NCBI GenBank assembly: GCA_003212625.1
Contig: QCPI01000001.1
Location: 1 to 64,000 of the forward strand
Source: Prochlorococcus sp. AG-436-J02
Lineage (GTDB): Bacteria; Cyanobacteriota; Cyanobacteriia; PCC-6307; Cyanobiaceae
DNA: 64,000 nucleotides
Direction: 5' to 3'
The notes below the pieces were generated by a model. The model had not been told where the DNA came from. It made no database searches and saw nothing but the letters and a program-made list of their open reading frames with translations. The number at the start of each line of letters is the position of its first letter. The stretch's first letter is position 1. The position numbers and the translations under genes were made by a program. This document shows, in pieces, positions 9,469 through 18,400 of the stretch.

Positions 9469-9483
9469 TGATTGTCATTTTCA
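9469..9483. promoter_or_regulatory. candidate Fur/Zur-type operator
   Basis: TGATTGTCATTTTCA, imperfect 7-1-7 palindrome 8 bp upstream of the 9461 start; 12/15 identical to the 11073..11087 site. Confidence 0.45.
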
Positions 9484-9516
9484 TTTTAATCGACAAATTG
9501 AATTTAGTTTTTTAAT

Positions 9517-11088
9517 TTATCGTTTCTTTAATTGTGCCCATCTATTTGCTAGTTGATTACCTTCTTTCTTGTTGCAGGAACCGCCCAAAGAGTTAACGAT
9601 AGTACAAGTGTTATGCACACCTACAGAAATCGTGTTTCCTGTTGGCATCAAACCATCAACAAAAATTTGTTGCTTTGCTAAAGGGGTAGAAGTTTGTCTG
9701 CTTAGGTTTTTTAATAGTTTTGAAGGAGGTATTTGTTCAGGGAATAGAACTTGTACTTTGTTTTCACTTAGCGCCTTTATAACGCTTGAAATGGTCTGAG
9801 GCCTAAGGCTTGATGAATGACCAAGAAAATCTAAAAGGCTAATTGTTTTCAAACCAAAAGCATCCCCGTAATACTCCATGGCTTTATGCTTAGAAACTAT
9901 TGTCCTTTGATTAGAAGGAATTGTTGCGACTTGATTTTGAGTCCATTGATCTAAATCTTCCAAAATAGAATTAACAGATTGAGTTCTTTCTTTTAAAACT
10001 TTTTTAGTATCTCTATCAAAGAATGAAATTTTCTTGTTGAGATTTTTAGAAATGACATTTCCCATCTTGATGATGTTATGTGGATCATGCCAGACATGAG
10101 GATCGTGGCCTCCATGATCATGGTGATGGTGATCGCCTCCTTCCTCTGGAACTTGTGCTATCGGCTCAATATCATCGCCTGAAACATCTTTAAAGAAATG
10201 TTCATCGGCTTCAAGCTCAAAAGGCATATGCTCAGTAAAGAATGCATATTTACCAGCTTTTTTGATTTCTACTTTGAATGTTGTGCTGTTTTTCTTCTCA
10301 TTAAATGTAAGAACATATGCTTTTTCCTGTGCAACAAGTTTGTCATTATTGCGTTTAACTTCTGAATCTTTGGATCCTAATAAGTCTTCAGCAAGCTCTT
10401 CTGATGCCTCAATATCACCTGACTTGAGAATAACCATTTTCATTGCAGGATCAGCATATTCTCCATCGACTTTGGCAAACGACCATTTGTAGGTGCCTGC
10501 TGAAAGATCAAAAACACCAGCCCATTCAAAGGATCCATCTCCATGACCATCTCCATGATCATCGTGGTCGTCATGATCGTCATGCTTAGCAGCTGAATGA
10601 TCATCGTGGTCATCATGATCGTCGTGGTCGTCATGCTTAGCAGCTGAATGATCATCGTGGTCATCATGATCGTCTATTTCTATTGCACTTACGCCAACAA
10701 CAACAGTTAAGGGATTATCTAGCCATTGTTTAATTGCAGGGGTCATCTCTGAACCAAGAGTAAATACTTGACTCGCACTTTTTAGTTCTTGAGCTTGCCT
10801 TGGAGTGATTTTGACATCATGAACATCTATTTTTCTGTCAATTAAGCAGGTTACGGGTATTGAGGGTGGTGCAATTGCAGAGACAACATCGCAAGTCAAT
10901 GGCTCTACAGCAACAATTGATTTTGTATTTGCCTGTGCTGTTTGATTGATTCCTGAAAATAAAAATGCTCCAGCAACAAGAGAACTTTTGAGAACTGTTT
11001 TATTGATTATGGGTTTAGCCTTTTTGGACTGATTTGAAAAAATCGACATTAAAAATATAAAGCGTAGTAAAACGATAATCATTTTCAT
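9517..11088 (-). CDS. znuA: zinc ABC transporter substrate-binding protein with His/Asp-rich loop and inserted module; true start may be 11049
   Basis: HDPHVWHDPHN motif, His-rich loop, VHDVKITPRQAQEL, divergent from znuC. Confidence 0.88.
   Translation of the reverse strand: MKMIIVLLRFIFLMSIFSNQSKKAKPIINKTVLKSSLVAGAFLFSGINQTAQANTKSIVAVEPLTCDVVSAIAPPSIPVTCLIDRKIDVHDVKITPRQAQELKSASQVFTLGSEMTPAIKQWLDNPLTVVVGVSAIEIDDHDDHDDHSAAKHDDHDDHDDHDDHSAAKHDDHDDHDDHGDGHGDGSFEWAGVFDLSAGTYKWSFAKVDGEYADPAMKMVILKSGDIEASEELAEDLLGSKDSEVKRNNDKLVAQEKAYVLTFNEKKNSTTFKVEIKKAGKYAFFTEHMPFELEADEHFFKDVSGDDIEPIAQVPEEGGDHHHHDHGGHDPHVWHDPHNIIKMGNVISKNLNKKISFFDRDTKKVLKERTQSVNSILEDLDQWTQNQVATIPSNQRTIVSKHKAMEYYGDAFGLKTISLLDFLGHSSSLRPQTISSVIKALSENKVQVLFPEQIPPSKLLKNLSRQTSTPLAKQQIFVDGLMPTGNTISVGVHNTCTIVNSLGGSCNKKEGNQLANRWAQLKKR
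10537..10674. repeat. tandem repeat encoding the (HDD)n-SAAK His/Asp-rich loop of ZnuA
   Basis: Identical 43-bp segments at 10581..10623 and 10632..10674 (51-bp period). Confidence 0.9.
11073..11087. promoter_or_regulatory. candidate Fur/Zur-type operator in the znuA-znuC intergenic region
   Basis: CGATAATCATTTTCA, 7-1-7 palindrome with two mismatches. Confidence 0.5.
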
Positions 11089-11137
11089 TTGGTCTTGGCA
11101 AGTGTATTATGTTTCTTGTCAGCAAATCCTTTGATTG

Positions 11138-11833
11138 ATGCCTAGCTTGATTGCTGAAAATTTGACATATTCTTATTCAAGTAAAATTAAATCTGCTTTA
11201 AGCAAGGTTTCTCTAAAGCTTGAGCCAGGTACTTTGACTGCTCTTGTTGGTCCGAATGGTGCTGGTAAGTCCACATTATTAAGCTTGCTGCAAGGGAGTT
11301 TGAATCCGGATCAAGGAGAAATTACTGTTGATGGAAAACCATTGAGAAATAATCGATCTCAAGTGGCTTTAATGCCTCAGAGGGGGAAGCTGAATTGGAA
11401 TTTTCCAATTTCTGTTGAAGGATTAGTTTCTTTAGGTCGAGTCAATCATTCGAAATCGACTTGTTGTGAATTAGAAGCAGCTCTTCAACGTGTTGGAATA
11501 TCTCATTTAGCAAAAAGGCGACTTGATTCTTTATCCGGTGGTCAGCAACAAAGAGCGTTACTCGCAAAAACGTTGATGAATCCTGCCAAAATATTTTTAC
11601 TTGATGAACCTTGTTCCGCATTTGATCCCCCCGCAAAGGAAGATTTCCTATTAATCATCCGTCAGTTAGCTGATTCTGGATTAACAGTTTTCGTTAGTAG
11701 TCACGATTGGGGAACATCATTAAATGCTTATGACAAGGTTGTTGTTATAGATAAGATTATTTTGGCTTCTGGTAATCCTGAAGAGGTGCAGGAAAAACTG
11801 AGTTCAATTAATTATCTGAGATGGAAAACATAG
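11138..11833 (+). CDS. znuC: zinc/manganese ABC transporter ATP-binding protein
   Basis: Walker A GPNGAGKST, LSGGQQQR signature, LLDEP Walker B; ATG at 11138 (ORF track starts at an upstream TTG, 11135). Confidence 0.9.
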   Translation: MPSLIAENLTYSYSSKIKSALSKVSLKLEPGTLTALVGPNGAGKSTLLSLLQGSLNPDQGEITVDGKPLRNNRSQVALMPQRGKLNWNFPISVEGLVSLGRVNHSKSTCCELEAALQRVGISHLAKRRLDSLSGGQQQRALLAKTLMNPAKIFLLDEPCSAFDPPAKEDFLLIIRQLADSGLTVFVSSHDWGTSLNAYDKVVVIDKIILASGNPEEVQEKLSSINYLRWKT

Positions 11834-11859
11834 TTGTGATTAATATATATTCGATATCA

Positions 11860-12261
11860 TCAAGCATTCAATTCTTGGGAGCAATTTTGGCAAAGGCCAA
11901 AGTATTCAAGAGTATGAAACAACAGCTCAAATTTTTTAGAGGTTTGCTGGGGTACCTTCATTGTTTTGACAGGGCATCCCTGCAATCGAGTGGTTTCACC
12001 GCAGCTCACGCAAGTTAAATGATGAATATCTCTTTCAACTGGTGCATAAAGGACCTCCCCGTTAGGAAGGTGTCTAGAGCGGATCAAACCTTGCTTTACT
12101 AAGACTTGGAGGTTTCTATATACAGTCGTAAGCCCCATTGTGTTTTCACCATTATGAAGTTTTCTATGCAGTTCTTGCCCACTCAATTCATCAGTACATC
12201 TTTTGAGTTCATTGAGAAGTTGTTGCTGTCTCTTAGTAATTGCAGGCTTGCTTCTATTCAT
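11860..12261 (-). CDS. zur: Fur-family metalloregulator, probably Zur by gene context
   Basis: TTVYRNLQVL recognition helix, HHLTCVSCG and CQNC metal sites; ATG at 12261 preferred over the track's TTG at 12267. Confidence 0.85.
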   Translation of the reverse strand: MNRSKPAITKRQQQLLNELKRCTDELSGQELHRKLHNGENTMGLTTVYRNLQVLVKQGLIRSRHLPNGEVLYAPVERDIHHLTCVSCGETTRLQGCPVKTMKVPQQTSKKFELLFHTLEYFGLCQNCSQELNA

Positions 12262-12314
12262 TAGCAAGATCTTAATTTGATCTCTTTAACAGAACATACT
12301 GAATCATTGGCTTA

Positions 12315-13100
12315 ATGTCTTTTATCAATACAAATTGGTGGATAATTCCTCTTCTGATAACTTCTTTCTCAGCTGTGCTTTGCCCTGCAATGGGGACTGT
12401 ATTAATCACTCACAAAAGGCTTCTTCAAGTTAATTTAATTTCGCACTGTGTGCTGCCAGGACTTGCCTTGGCAATGGCGCTTGGGATAGACCCATCTATT
12501 GGAGGAGTCTTAAGTGGATTAGTAGGAGCTATTGCAGCAGAAAGTTTGACAAATGAAAACAATCAAAATTATGAAGCTGTTATGAATACAATTCTTGCTG
12601 GTTCGATGGGTTTTGGTGTTTTGCTTATACCTCTACTTGGAATACGGATTGATTTGGAAGCTGTTTTATTTGGAGATTTATTAACTGCAAATTTGAGCGA
12701 TTTATTAAGAACTTTAATTGCTTTCTTGGCATTTATTTGCTTAATGCTTTTTGGGTACGACAAGCTTGTTTATATTGGCTTAGACCCAGAAGGAGCGGCT
12801 TCAAGTGGAGTTAATGTATCTTTTTTAAATTTGGCTCTTGGTTTTACTACGGCACTTGTCATTGTGAGCTCAATGTCTGCAGTGGGAGTCATTCTTGTGA
12901 TTGCTTTGCTTTCAACTCCAACTTTGTTGGGGTTACAGAAAGCAAGAACTCTATGGATTGCGATGGCTCGTTCCTCAATATTTGGATTAATTTTATCGCT
13001 CATAGGTTTTTCGCTGGCTATGATTTTCAATTTGCCTCCAGGACCTTTGATTAGTGTTCTTTGTGTGATTTCATTGATATTGCTACCAAGCAATAGATAG
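12315..13100 (+). CDS. znuB: metal ABC transporter permease
   Basis: ABC-3-type multi-TM permease sequence adjacent to zur/znuC. Confidence 0.88.
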   Translation: MSFINTNWWIIPLLITSFSAVLCPAMGTVLITHKRLLQVNLISHCVLPGLALAMALGIDPSIGGVLSGLVGAIAAESLTNENNQNYEAVMNTILAGSMGFGVLLIPLLGIRIDLEAVLFGDLLTANLSDLLRTLIAFLAFICLMLFGYDKLVYIGLDPEGAASSGVNVSFLNLALGFTTALVIVSSMSAVGVILVIALLSTPTLLGLQKARTLWIAMARSSIFGLILSLIGFSLAMIFNLPPGPLISVLCVISLILLPSNR

Positions 13101-13260
13101 ATTTATTTTTACTCTTATTTCTTCTTAGAAGTACTTTCTGGAGAGAATGGAACGAAATAGGTTCTTAAGATCAAGAAATCTGAAAATGGTAACGATCTCG
13201 GTTTGAATTCAATAAAATAAAACTAATTGGATGACTATTCACCCTTTCATTGATTAACTC

Positions 13261-13878
13261 ATGAAGAGAACCCAGCTCAATGTAAGTATTGACCCAAAAC
13301 TCTTAGAGAAGATTAAGGAGAGTGCCAGAATTTCGGGAAAGTCATTGGTTGGCTTTGTGTCTGATTGCTTTATTAATCAAATAGAGAACCTTCCTGTTGA
13401 ATCTATAGAGTCTCGATTCAAATTGATTGAACAAAGACTTCAATTAATTGAAGAGAAAATTGAATTTTCAGCTCTTCAAGCTCAAAAAACTCCAACTTTT
13501 ACATCTCAAGAACTACAAAATTTTAATGAATTTATCAAGGCTATTTTTAAAGAAGAGTTAAAAAGGAAGGGATATAAATCAATAAAAGAAGCATGGAATG
13601 ATTTTATAAATCACATAAACTGTTTTGATCAATGGGATGAGACATGTTCTTTCAGGCTTAAAGAATCTCTTTTTTTTGAAGATGGTGACCCTTTAACAAG
13701 CGATGAAATTAATCAGCTTAAAGAGGGAGAAATATGCCCTCAACCAATTCGAACTGGAATCATTAATTGGATAAATAATTCTGATAGGGGAAAGTGTTGC
13801 TGCTCAGTTAAGGATTTTCCTTCTCAGCAACAAATTTGCGAAAAGGGCTTAATGCTAGTCAAAGATATATATTCTTAG
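13261..13878 (+). CDS. hypothetical protein with N-terminal ribbon-helix-helix-like segment
   Basis: MKRTQLNVSIDPKLLEKIKESARISGKSLVGFVSDCF resembles RHH/Arc-type DNA-binding N-termini. Confidence 0.5.
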   Translation: MKRTQLNVSIDPKLLEKIKESARISGKSLVGFVSDCFINQIENLPVESIESRFKLIEQRLQLIEEKIEFSALQAQKTPTFTSQELQNFNEFIKAIFKEELKRKGYKSIKEAWNDFINHINCFDQWDETCSFRLKESLFFEDGDPLTSDEINQLKEGEICPQPIRTGIINWINNSDRGKCCCSVKDFPSQQQICEKGLMLVKDIYS

Positions 13879-14011
13879 AAAACTTCAGATCACTTTTCGC
13901 AAGATAATTAAACTAAAATCTGTTGTAAAAATTGGAGATGTCTCTAACTTATTTGTCGATATATTCCTTGGAAGTGAATACAACAACTTTGAATTATTCC
14001 TAGCTTAAAGA

Positions 14012-14455
14012 TTAGTCAGGATTGATATGGGTCGCGCAAGGCATCCATAATTTACCCATTTTATGAACTCCAATACAACCGAGTTTTTTGGCTTCGCTTT
14101 CAGCTTTTGATTTAGTGGGATAAGCATATATATTTTTTGCAGATGAAGAGTTAGAGCTATTAATCGATTGTTGTATCGCAGTGTTCTCTGGACTCCATAC
14201 CTTTAGCCCCATAGTTGTTATTCCTGCAGAAAATATTCCCATACCTACTATTGAGGCATTGACAACTCCCATGGCTACAACGCCTATTGAGACGACACCC
14301 ATTGGAACAATTCCAATGCTAACAATTCCCATGGGAACAATTCCAATAGATATGAATCCAAGTGGTGCTATCCCAATCGCAATTTTCTTGGGTTTACTTC
14401 CACAATGAGAAGGACCTTCTTCTTGCGCCTGAATAGAGCTTTTTGAAGTTGTCAT
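14012..14455 (-). CDS. decapeptide-repeat protein with C-terminal DUF3721-like domain
   Basis: Six consecutive 10-residue IxIGIVPMGx repeats, then SKAESEAKKLGCIGVHKMGKLWMPC. Confidence 0.7.
   Translation of the reverse strand: MTTSKSSIQAQEEGPSHCGSKPKKIAIGIAPLGFISIGIVPMGIVSIGIVPMGVVSIGVVAMGVVNASIVGMGIFSAGITTMGLKVWSPENTAIQQSINSSNSSSAKNIYAYPTKSKAESEAKKLGCIGVHKMGKLWMPCATHINPD
14204..14383 (-). repeat. region encoding six decapeptide repeats (IAIGIAPLGF/ISIGIVPMGI/VSIGIVPMGV/...)
   Basis: Exact 30-nt periodicity at protein level, residues 25-84. Confidence 0.85.
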
Positions 14456-14468
14456 TGCTTACAATTTT

Positions 14469-14726
14469 TTAGTGGTGATGGTGATGGTTATGTCCGCCAT
14501 GCTTTTCATGTTTTTCTTCATCATCATGGGCGTCATGACTATTGCAAGGCATCCATTTATCACCCATTTTGTGAGCACCGGTGCAATTGAAATCTTTAGA
14601 GGCCTTTTCAGCTTCTGCTCTAGTTTCAAAGAGCGCACGAGTACTCTTTGATTCTGAAATAGTTGAACATCCTATTAGTGATAGTGAGACAACTAAAAAA
14701 GAAACTGCATAACTTAGGCTTTTCAT
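14469..14726 (-). CDS. DUF3721-like lipoprotein with His-rich C-terminus
   Basis: Lipobox LIGC, RAEAEKASKDFNCTGAHKMGDKWMPC, tail HDAHDDEEKHEKHGGHNHHHHH. Confidence 0.75.
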   Translation of the reverse strand: MKSLSYAVSFLVVSLSLIGCSTISESKSTRALFETRAEAEKASKDFNCTGAHKMGDKWMPCNSHDAHDDEEKHEKHGGHNHHHHH

Positions 14727-15056
14727 GTGTTTTAGATCTCACTAGTTTTCCTAGTCTTTAGATTAATTAATTTGTGTTTTTTGTCAGCATTTCTTTTTTT
14801 TTTACCATTATTTTTTTAATTGCCTCTACATAATTGAAAATGTAGGAATTCGCCTTTTCAGTTAAGTCCTGCAATAATTGTAATTGTGTTTGGAGTTGAC
14901 AAATAAGTTAGGTCGGGTCCCTCTTCTCACGAAAATATATAGATTCTAGCTATTTCTAATTTTTTAGATTTTTTTTACTGTTTATTTTTCTTCCTGATAA
15001 GAGGTAGAGAGAGTCTTCATTCACTTCTTTGAAATCTTGAATTGCTGAATGCATTC

Positions 15057-15130
15057 ATGCCGATGAGTGGAATTGAACCACCGACCTACTGGTTACGAAT
15101 CAGTTGCTCTACCCCTGAGCTACACCGGCA
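15057..15130 (-). tRNA. tRNA-Thr (anticodon CGT)
   Basis: Minus-strand TGCCGGTGTAGCTCAGGGGTAGAGCAACTGATTCGTAACCAGTAGGTCGGTGGTTCAATTCCACTCATCGGCA; 7-bp acceptor stem, GGTTCAATTCC T-arm, loop TTCGTAA. Confidence 0.93.
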
Positions 15131-15150
15131 TTAGAATTAAATTATCATCT

Positions 15151-15429
15151 TTGAATTTATTTTTGAATAAACCTAATAAGCCTCCATCCAATTTGGATCC
15201 TAATTTAAGATCTCGACTATTGAAGGAGTCTAAAAATCCTTTTCGTGGATTAAGGAGAGCTGTATGGATTGCTCTCTTTGGATCTGCTGCCCTAGGCTTT
15301 TTTATTATGTTTAGCAAGATTATTACAGGAGATAGTGTATCTATTAATGATTTTGCAATTCAAACATCTGCATTAGTAATTCTTGGTTTTTTATTATTAA
15401 AAGACAGAAATCAAGAAATTGATGATTAG
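15151..15429 (+). CDS. DUF3493-like small membrane protein
   Basis: NPFRGLRRAVWIALFGSAALGFF motif; track start (15067) lies inside the antisense of the tRNA, so TTG at 15151 is preferred. Confidence 0.65.
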   Translation: MNLFLNKPNKPPSNLDPNLRSRLLKESKNPFRGLRRAVWIALFGSAALGFFIMFSKIITGDSVSINDFAIQTSALVILGFLLLKDRNQEIDD

Positions 15430-15484
15430 TAGTTTATGAAATATTAATTATATAGGTTCTCTGGTCTTAAATTTAATAGCTAAT

Positions 15485-18400
15485 TTAATTGGTTAACTTC
15501 CGTCTTTGTGTTACAAGCTTGAAGGCTTCTATTTGATCTCCTTCTTCCCAGTTTGCAAAGCGATCACAACCTATTCCGCATTCAAAACCTGTTGATACAT
15601 CTTTTACATCATCTTTGTTCCTTTTCAGTGAATCTAGATCACCTTCGAAAACGATTTGTTTCCCTCGGTTAACTCTTACTCTGCAATTCCTTTGTATCTT
15701 ACCAGTTGTTACATAGCAGCCAGCAACGGCACTTTTGCCAATTGAAAATATTGCTCTTACCTCTGCAATGCCAAGTGCTTCTTCTATCATTTCTGGCTCT
15801 AAAAGACCTTCCATAGCTAATTGTATATCTTCTAAAAGCTTATAAATAACCTCGTAATCTCTTACATCAACACCATTTGCATCAGCAGCTCGTTTAGCCC
15901 CTGATGCCATTGAAGTATTGAAACCTACTATCACTGCTCCAGAGGCGGCTGCTAGGTCGACATCCGTTTCAGTTATTTCTCCTGGGGCAGATAACAATAC
16001 TCTGACTTGAACTTCGTCTTTGGGTAGTTGTTCTAGAGATCCAAGTATTGCTTCTAAACTTCCTTGAACATCAGCTTTAAGTATGATATTTAATTCCTTA
16101 AGTTCACCTTCACTGGCTTGACCAGAGATCGAAGAAAGTGATACTCGTCTTGAAGCCATTTGCTGAGCAAGTCGAACTGCCCGAGCATCTGTTGCACGCT
16201 CTCCGACTACTGATCTTGCTGTCTTTTCATCTGGATAAACTTCAAACTCATCTCCAGCAGTTGGAACTTCGCTGAATCCGAGAGCTTCTACTGGGCAAGA
16301 TGGTCCTGCTTCTTTAATTCTGGATCCATTCTCATCTACCATTGCCCTTACTCTTCCAAGCACTGGACCAGCAGCGACTACATCTCCAGACTTCAGCGTG
16401 CCATTTTGTACTAGTAATGTTGCAACAGGCCCTTTCGCTTTATCTAAATGGGCTTCTATGACAGTTCCTTTTGCCAATCTATCTGGGTTCGCTTGAAGAT
16501 CTTCTACTTCAGTCACAAGCAAAACCATTTCTAAAAGTTTATCTATGTTTTCGTTTTTAATGGCACTAACGGGAACCATTACTACGTCTCCTCCCCATTC
16601 TTCTGACAATAAATCGTGCTCTGATAATTCTTGTTTTACGCGATCTGGTGATGATCCTTCTTTATCAATTTTATTAATTGCTACTACGATTGGTACTTTT
16701 GCTGCTCTTGCATGGCTTATTGCCTCAAGTGTTTGAGGCCTAACGCCATCATCAGCGGCTACAACCAAAATTGCTACATCTGTCACTCTCGTTCCTCTTG
16801 CCCTCATTGCCGTAAATGCTTCATGCCCAGGAGTATCTAGAAAAGTGAGTTTCTTCGTTGATCCATCATGTTCAGTCTCAATTTGATATGCACCAATATG
16901 TTGAGTAATACCTCCAGCTTCTCCTGCTGCCACCCTTGCTTTTCTAATAGCGTCCAGTAAAGATGTTTTCCCATGATCCACATGTCCCATCACTGTAACG
17001 ACGGGAGGCCTTCTAATTAAGTGTTTTAAATCTCCCTCTTCAATCATTTCAACTGTCTTCTTCGCTGCTTCTTCTACATCATCTTGAAGAACTGGAACAC
17101 CGAACTCCTCAGCAACTGTCTCGATAGTGGCTAAATCCAAGGATTGTGTAACAGTGGCCGTAATTCCTTTAAAAAACAATGATTTGATTATTTCAGAGCT
17201 TTCAACACTCAACATGTCAGCAAGCTCTTGAACTGTGAGATTGTCTTCAGGAACAACAATCATTTCAGGCCTTACAAGTTTTGCTTCTCTAGCGGCCCTT
17301 AATTCCATAGCACGCCTTCTTTGCCTTTGACGTGTAGTTTCTTTTTTTCGTTTTTTGAGTGCAGTTAAAGGCTTCCCAGTGTTCTTTCTGCCAGATTTAG
17401 GCTTTGATGGTCTGGCTAAGCTTGCGGAAAGAACGACTGCTTGTTTCTCCCCTGCAAATCCGCTTGTTTCTGCAGTTAGAGCATCATCATTTTCTCCAAT
17501 AATATGGACTTTTTGACGCTGTTTTTGAGGGGATTTATTTCTTAAAGCATCAAGCTTTGCACTGTCATCCCAGTCAGGCCTTCCTGTTCTTCTTGGAGCG
17601 GCGGCACCAGGCCTATGAGCTGGCTTTTTAGGAGCTGTTGGAGCGGGTCTATTTACTGGTGGCCTTGCTCCCGTTGAGTTTTCTCTTTTTGGTTTAGGAC
17701 TAGTTGAAGAATCAGATCTTCTTTGGGGAGCAGCTGGTCTGGCTTGGGGCTTTTGCAGTTGCATTAATTCACTTGGAGCAACTGGTTTTCTCATGCCAGA
17801 AGGAACTCCTGGACGATTATTAGAACGGTTTGGACCAGCAGCCCTGTTAGGACCACCAGGTCTATTTTGTCCGCCGACCCGATTTGAAGATCCAGTACGA
17901 ACTGGTACACCGCCTCGGTTATTAACTCCGGGACGATTTTGACCTTGAATAGGTCTATTTGCTACTCCACCTCGGTTGGGACCTTGTCGATTTTGTGACC
18001 CTGGACGACTTGGTCCTCCTCCCCCAACTCGGTTGTTCGAGCTAGGTCGATTTGATAGTCCTTGACGATTGGAAGAGACTGGTGGCTTTGGAGCTCCTGG
18101 TCTCGATGGCATTAATGGTTTTTTTCTTACTTCGTTTGTCTGAGGTTTGATTATAGGCTTTTCCCTGCGAATCGGGGCACCTACAAGCTCTAGATTATTT
18201 CCTTTTGTTGAGGCTGGAGCTGTTCTTGAAGGTGGATTTTGTTTGTTTTGATTTCTGATTCTTTCTAAATTCCCTTGTCTATCTTGCTGTTGTGGAATCT
18301 CACCAGGATTAATTCTTGTTTTTGGTTTTTGGTTATAGAGTTGAGGTCTACTTGGAGGGGCTAATGGCCTCTTAGGCTCTGGGCGATAAGCTGGTCGAGA

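Noticed and set aside
10440-10667. 75-aa minus-strand ORF rich in MMTTMII repeats
   Set aside because: Alternate-frame reading of the ZnuA His/Asp repeat; periodicity is inherited from the real frame
10537-10674. Repeat considered as a CRISPR-like array
   Set aside because: In-frame coding tandem duplication without distinct spacers; no cas genes anywhere in the window
14181-14408. 75-aa plus-strand ORF with IPIETTPIGTIPM repeats
   Set aside because: Antisense shadow of the decapeptide-repeat gene on the minus strand, which has the DUF3721-like C-terminus
14826-14845. CTACAT-aattgaaa-ATGTAG hairpin as a terminator or ncRNA
   Set aside because: Short AT-rich stem with no adjacent T tract in the appropriate direction; not supportable alone
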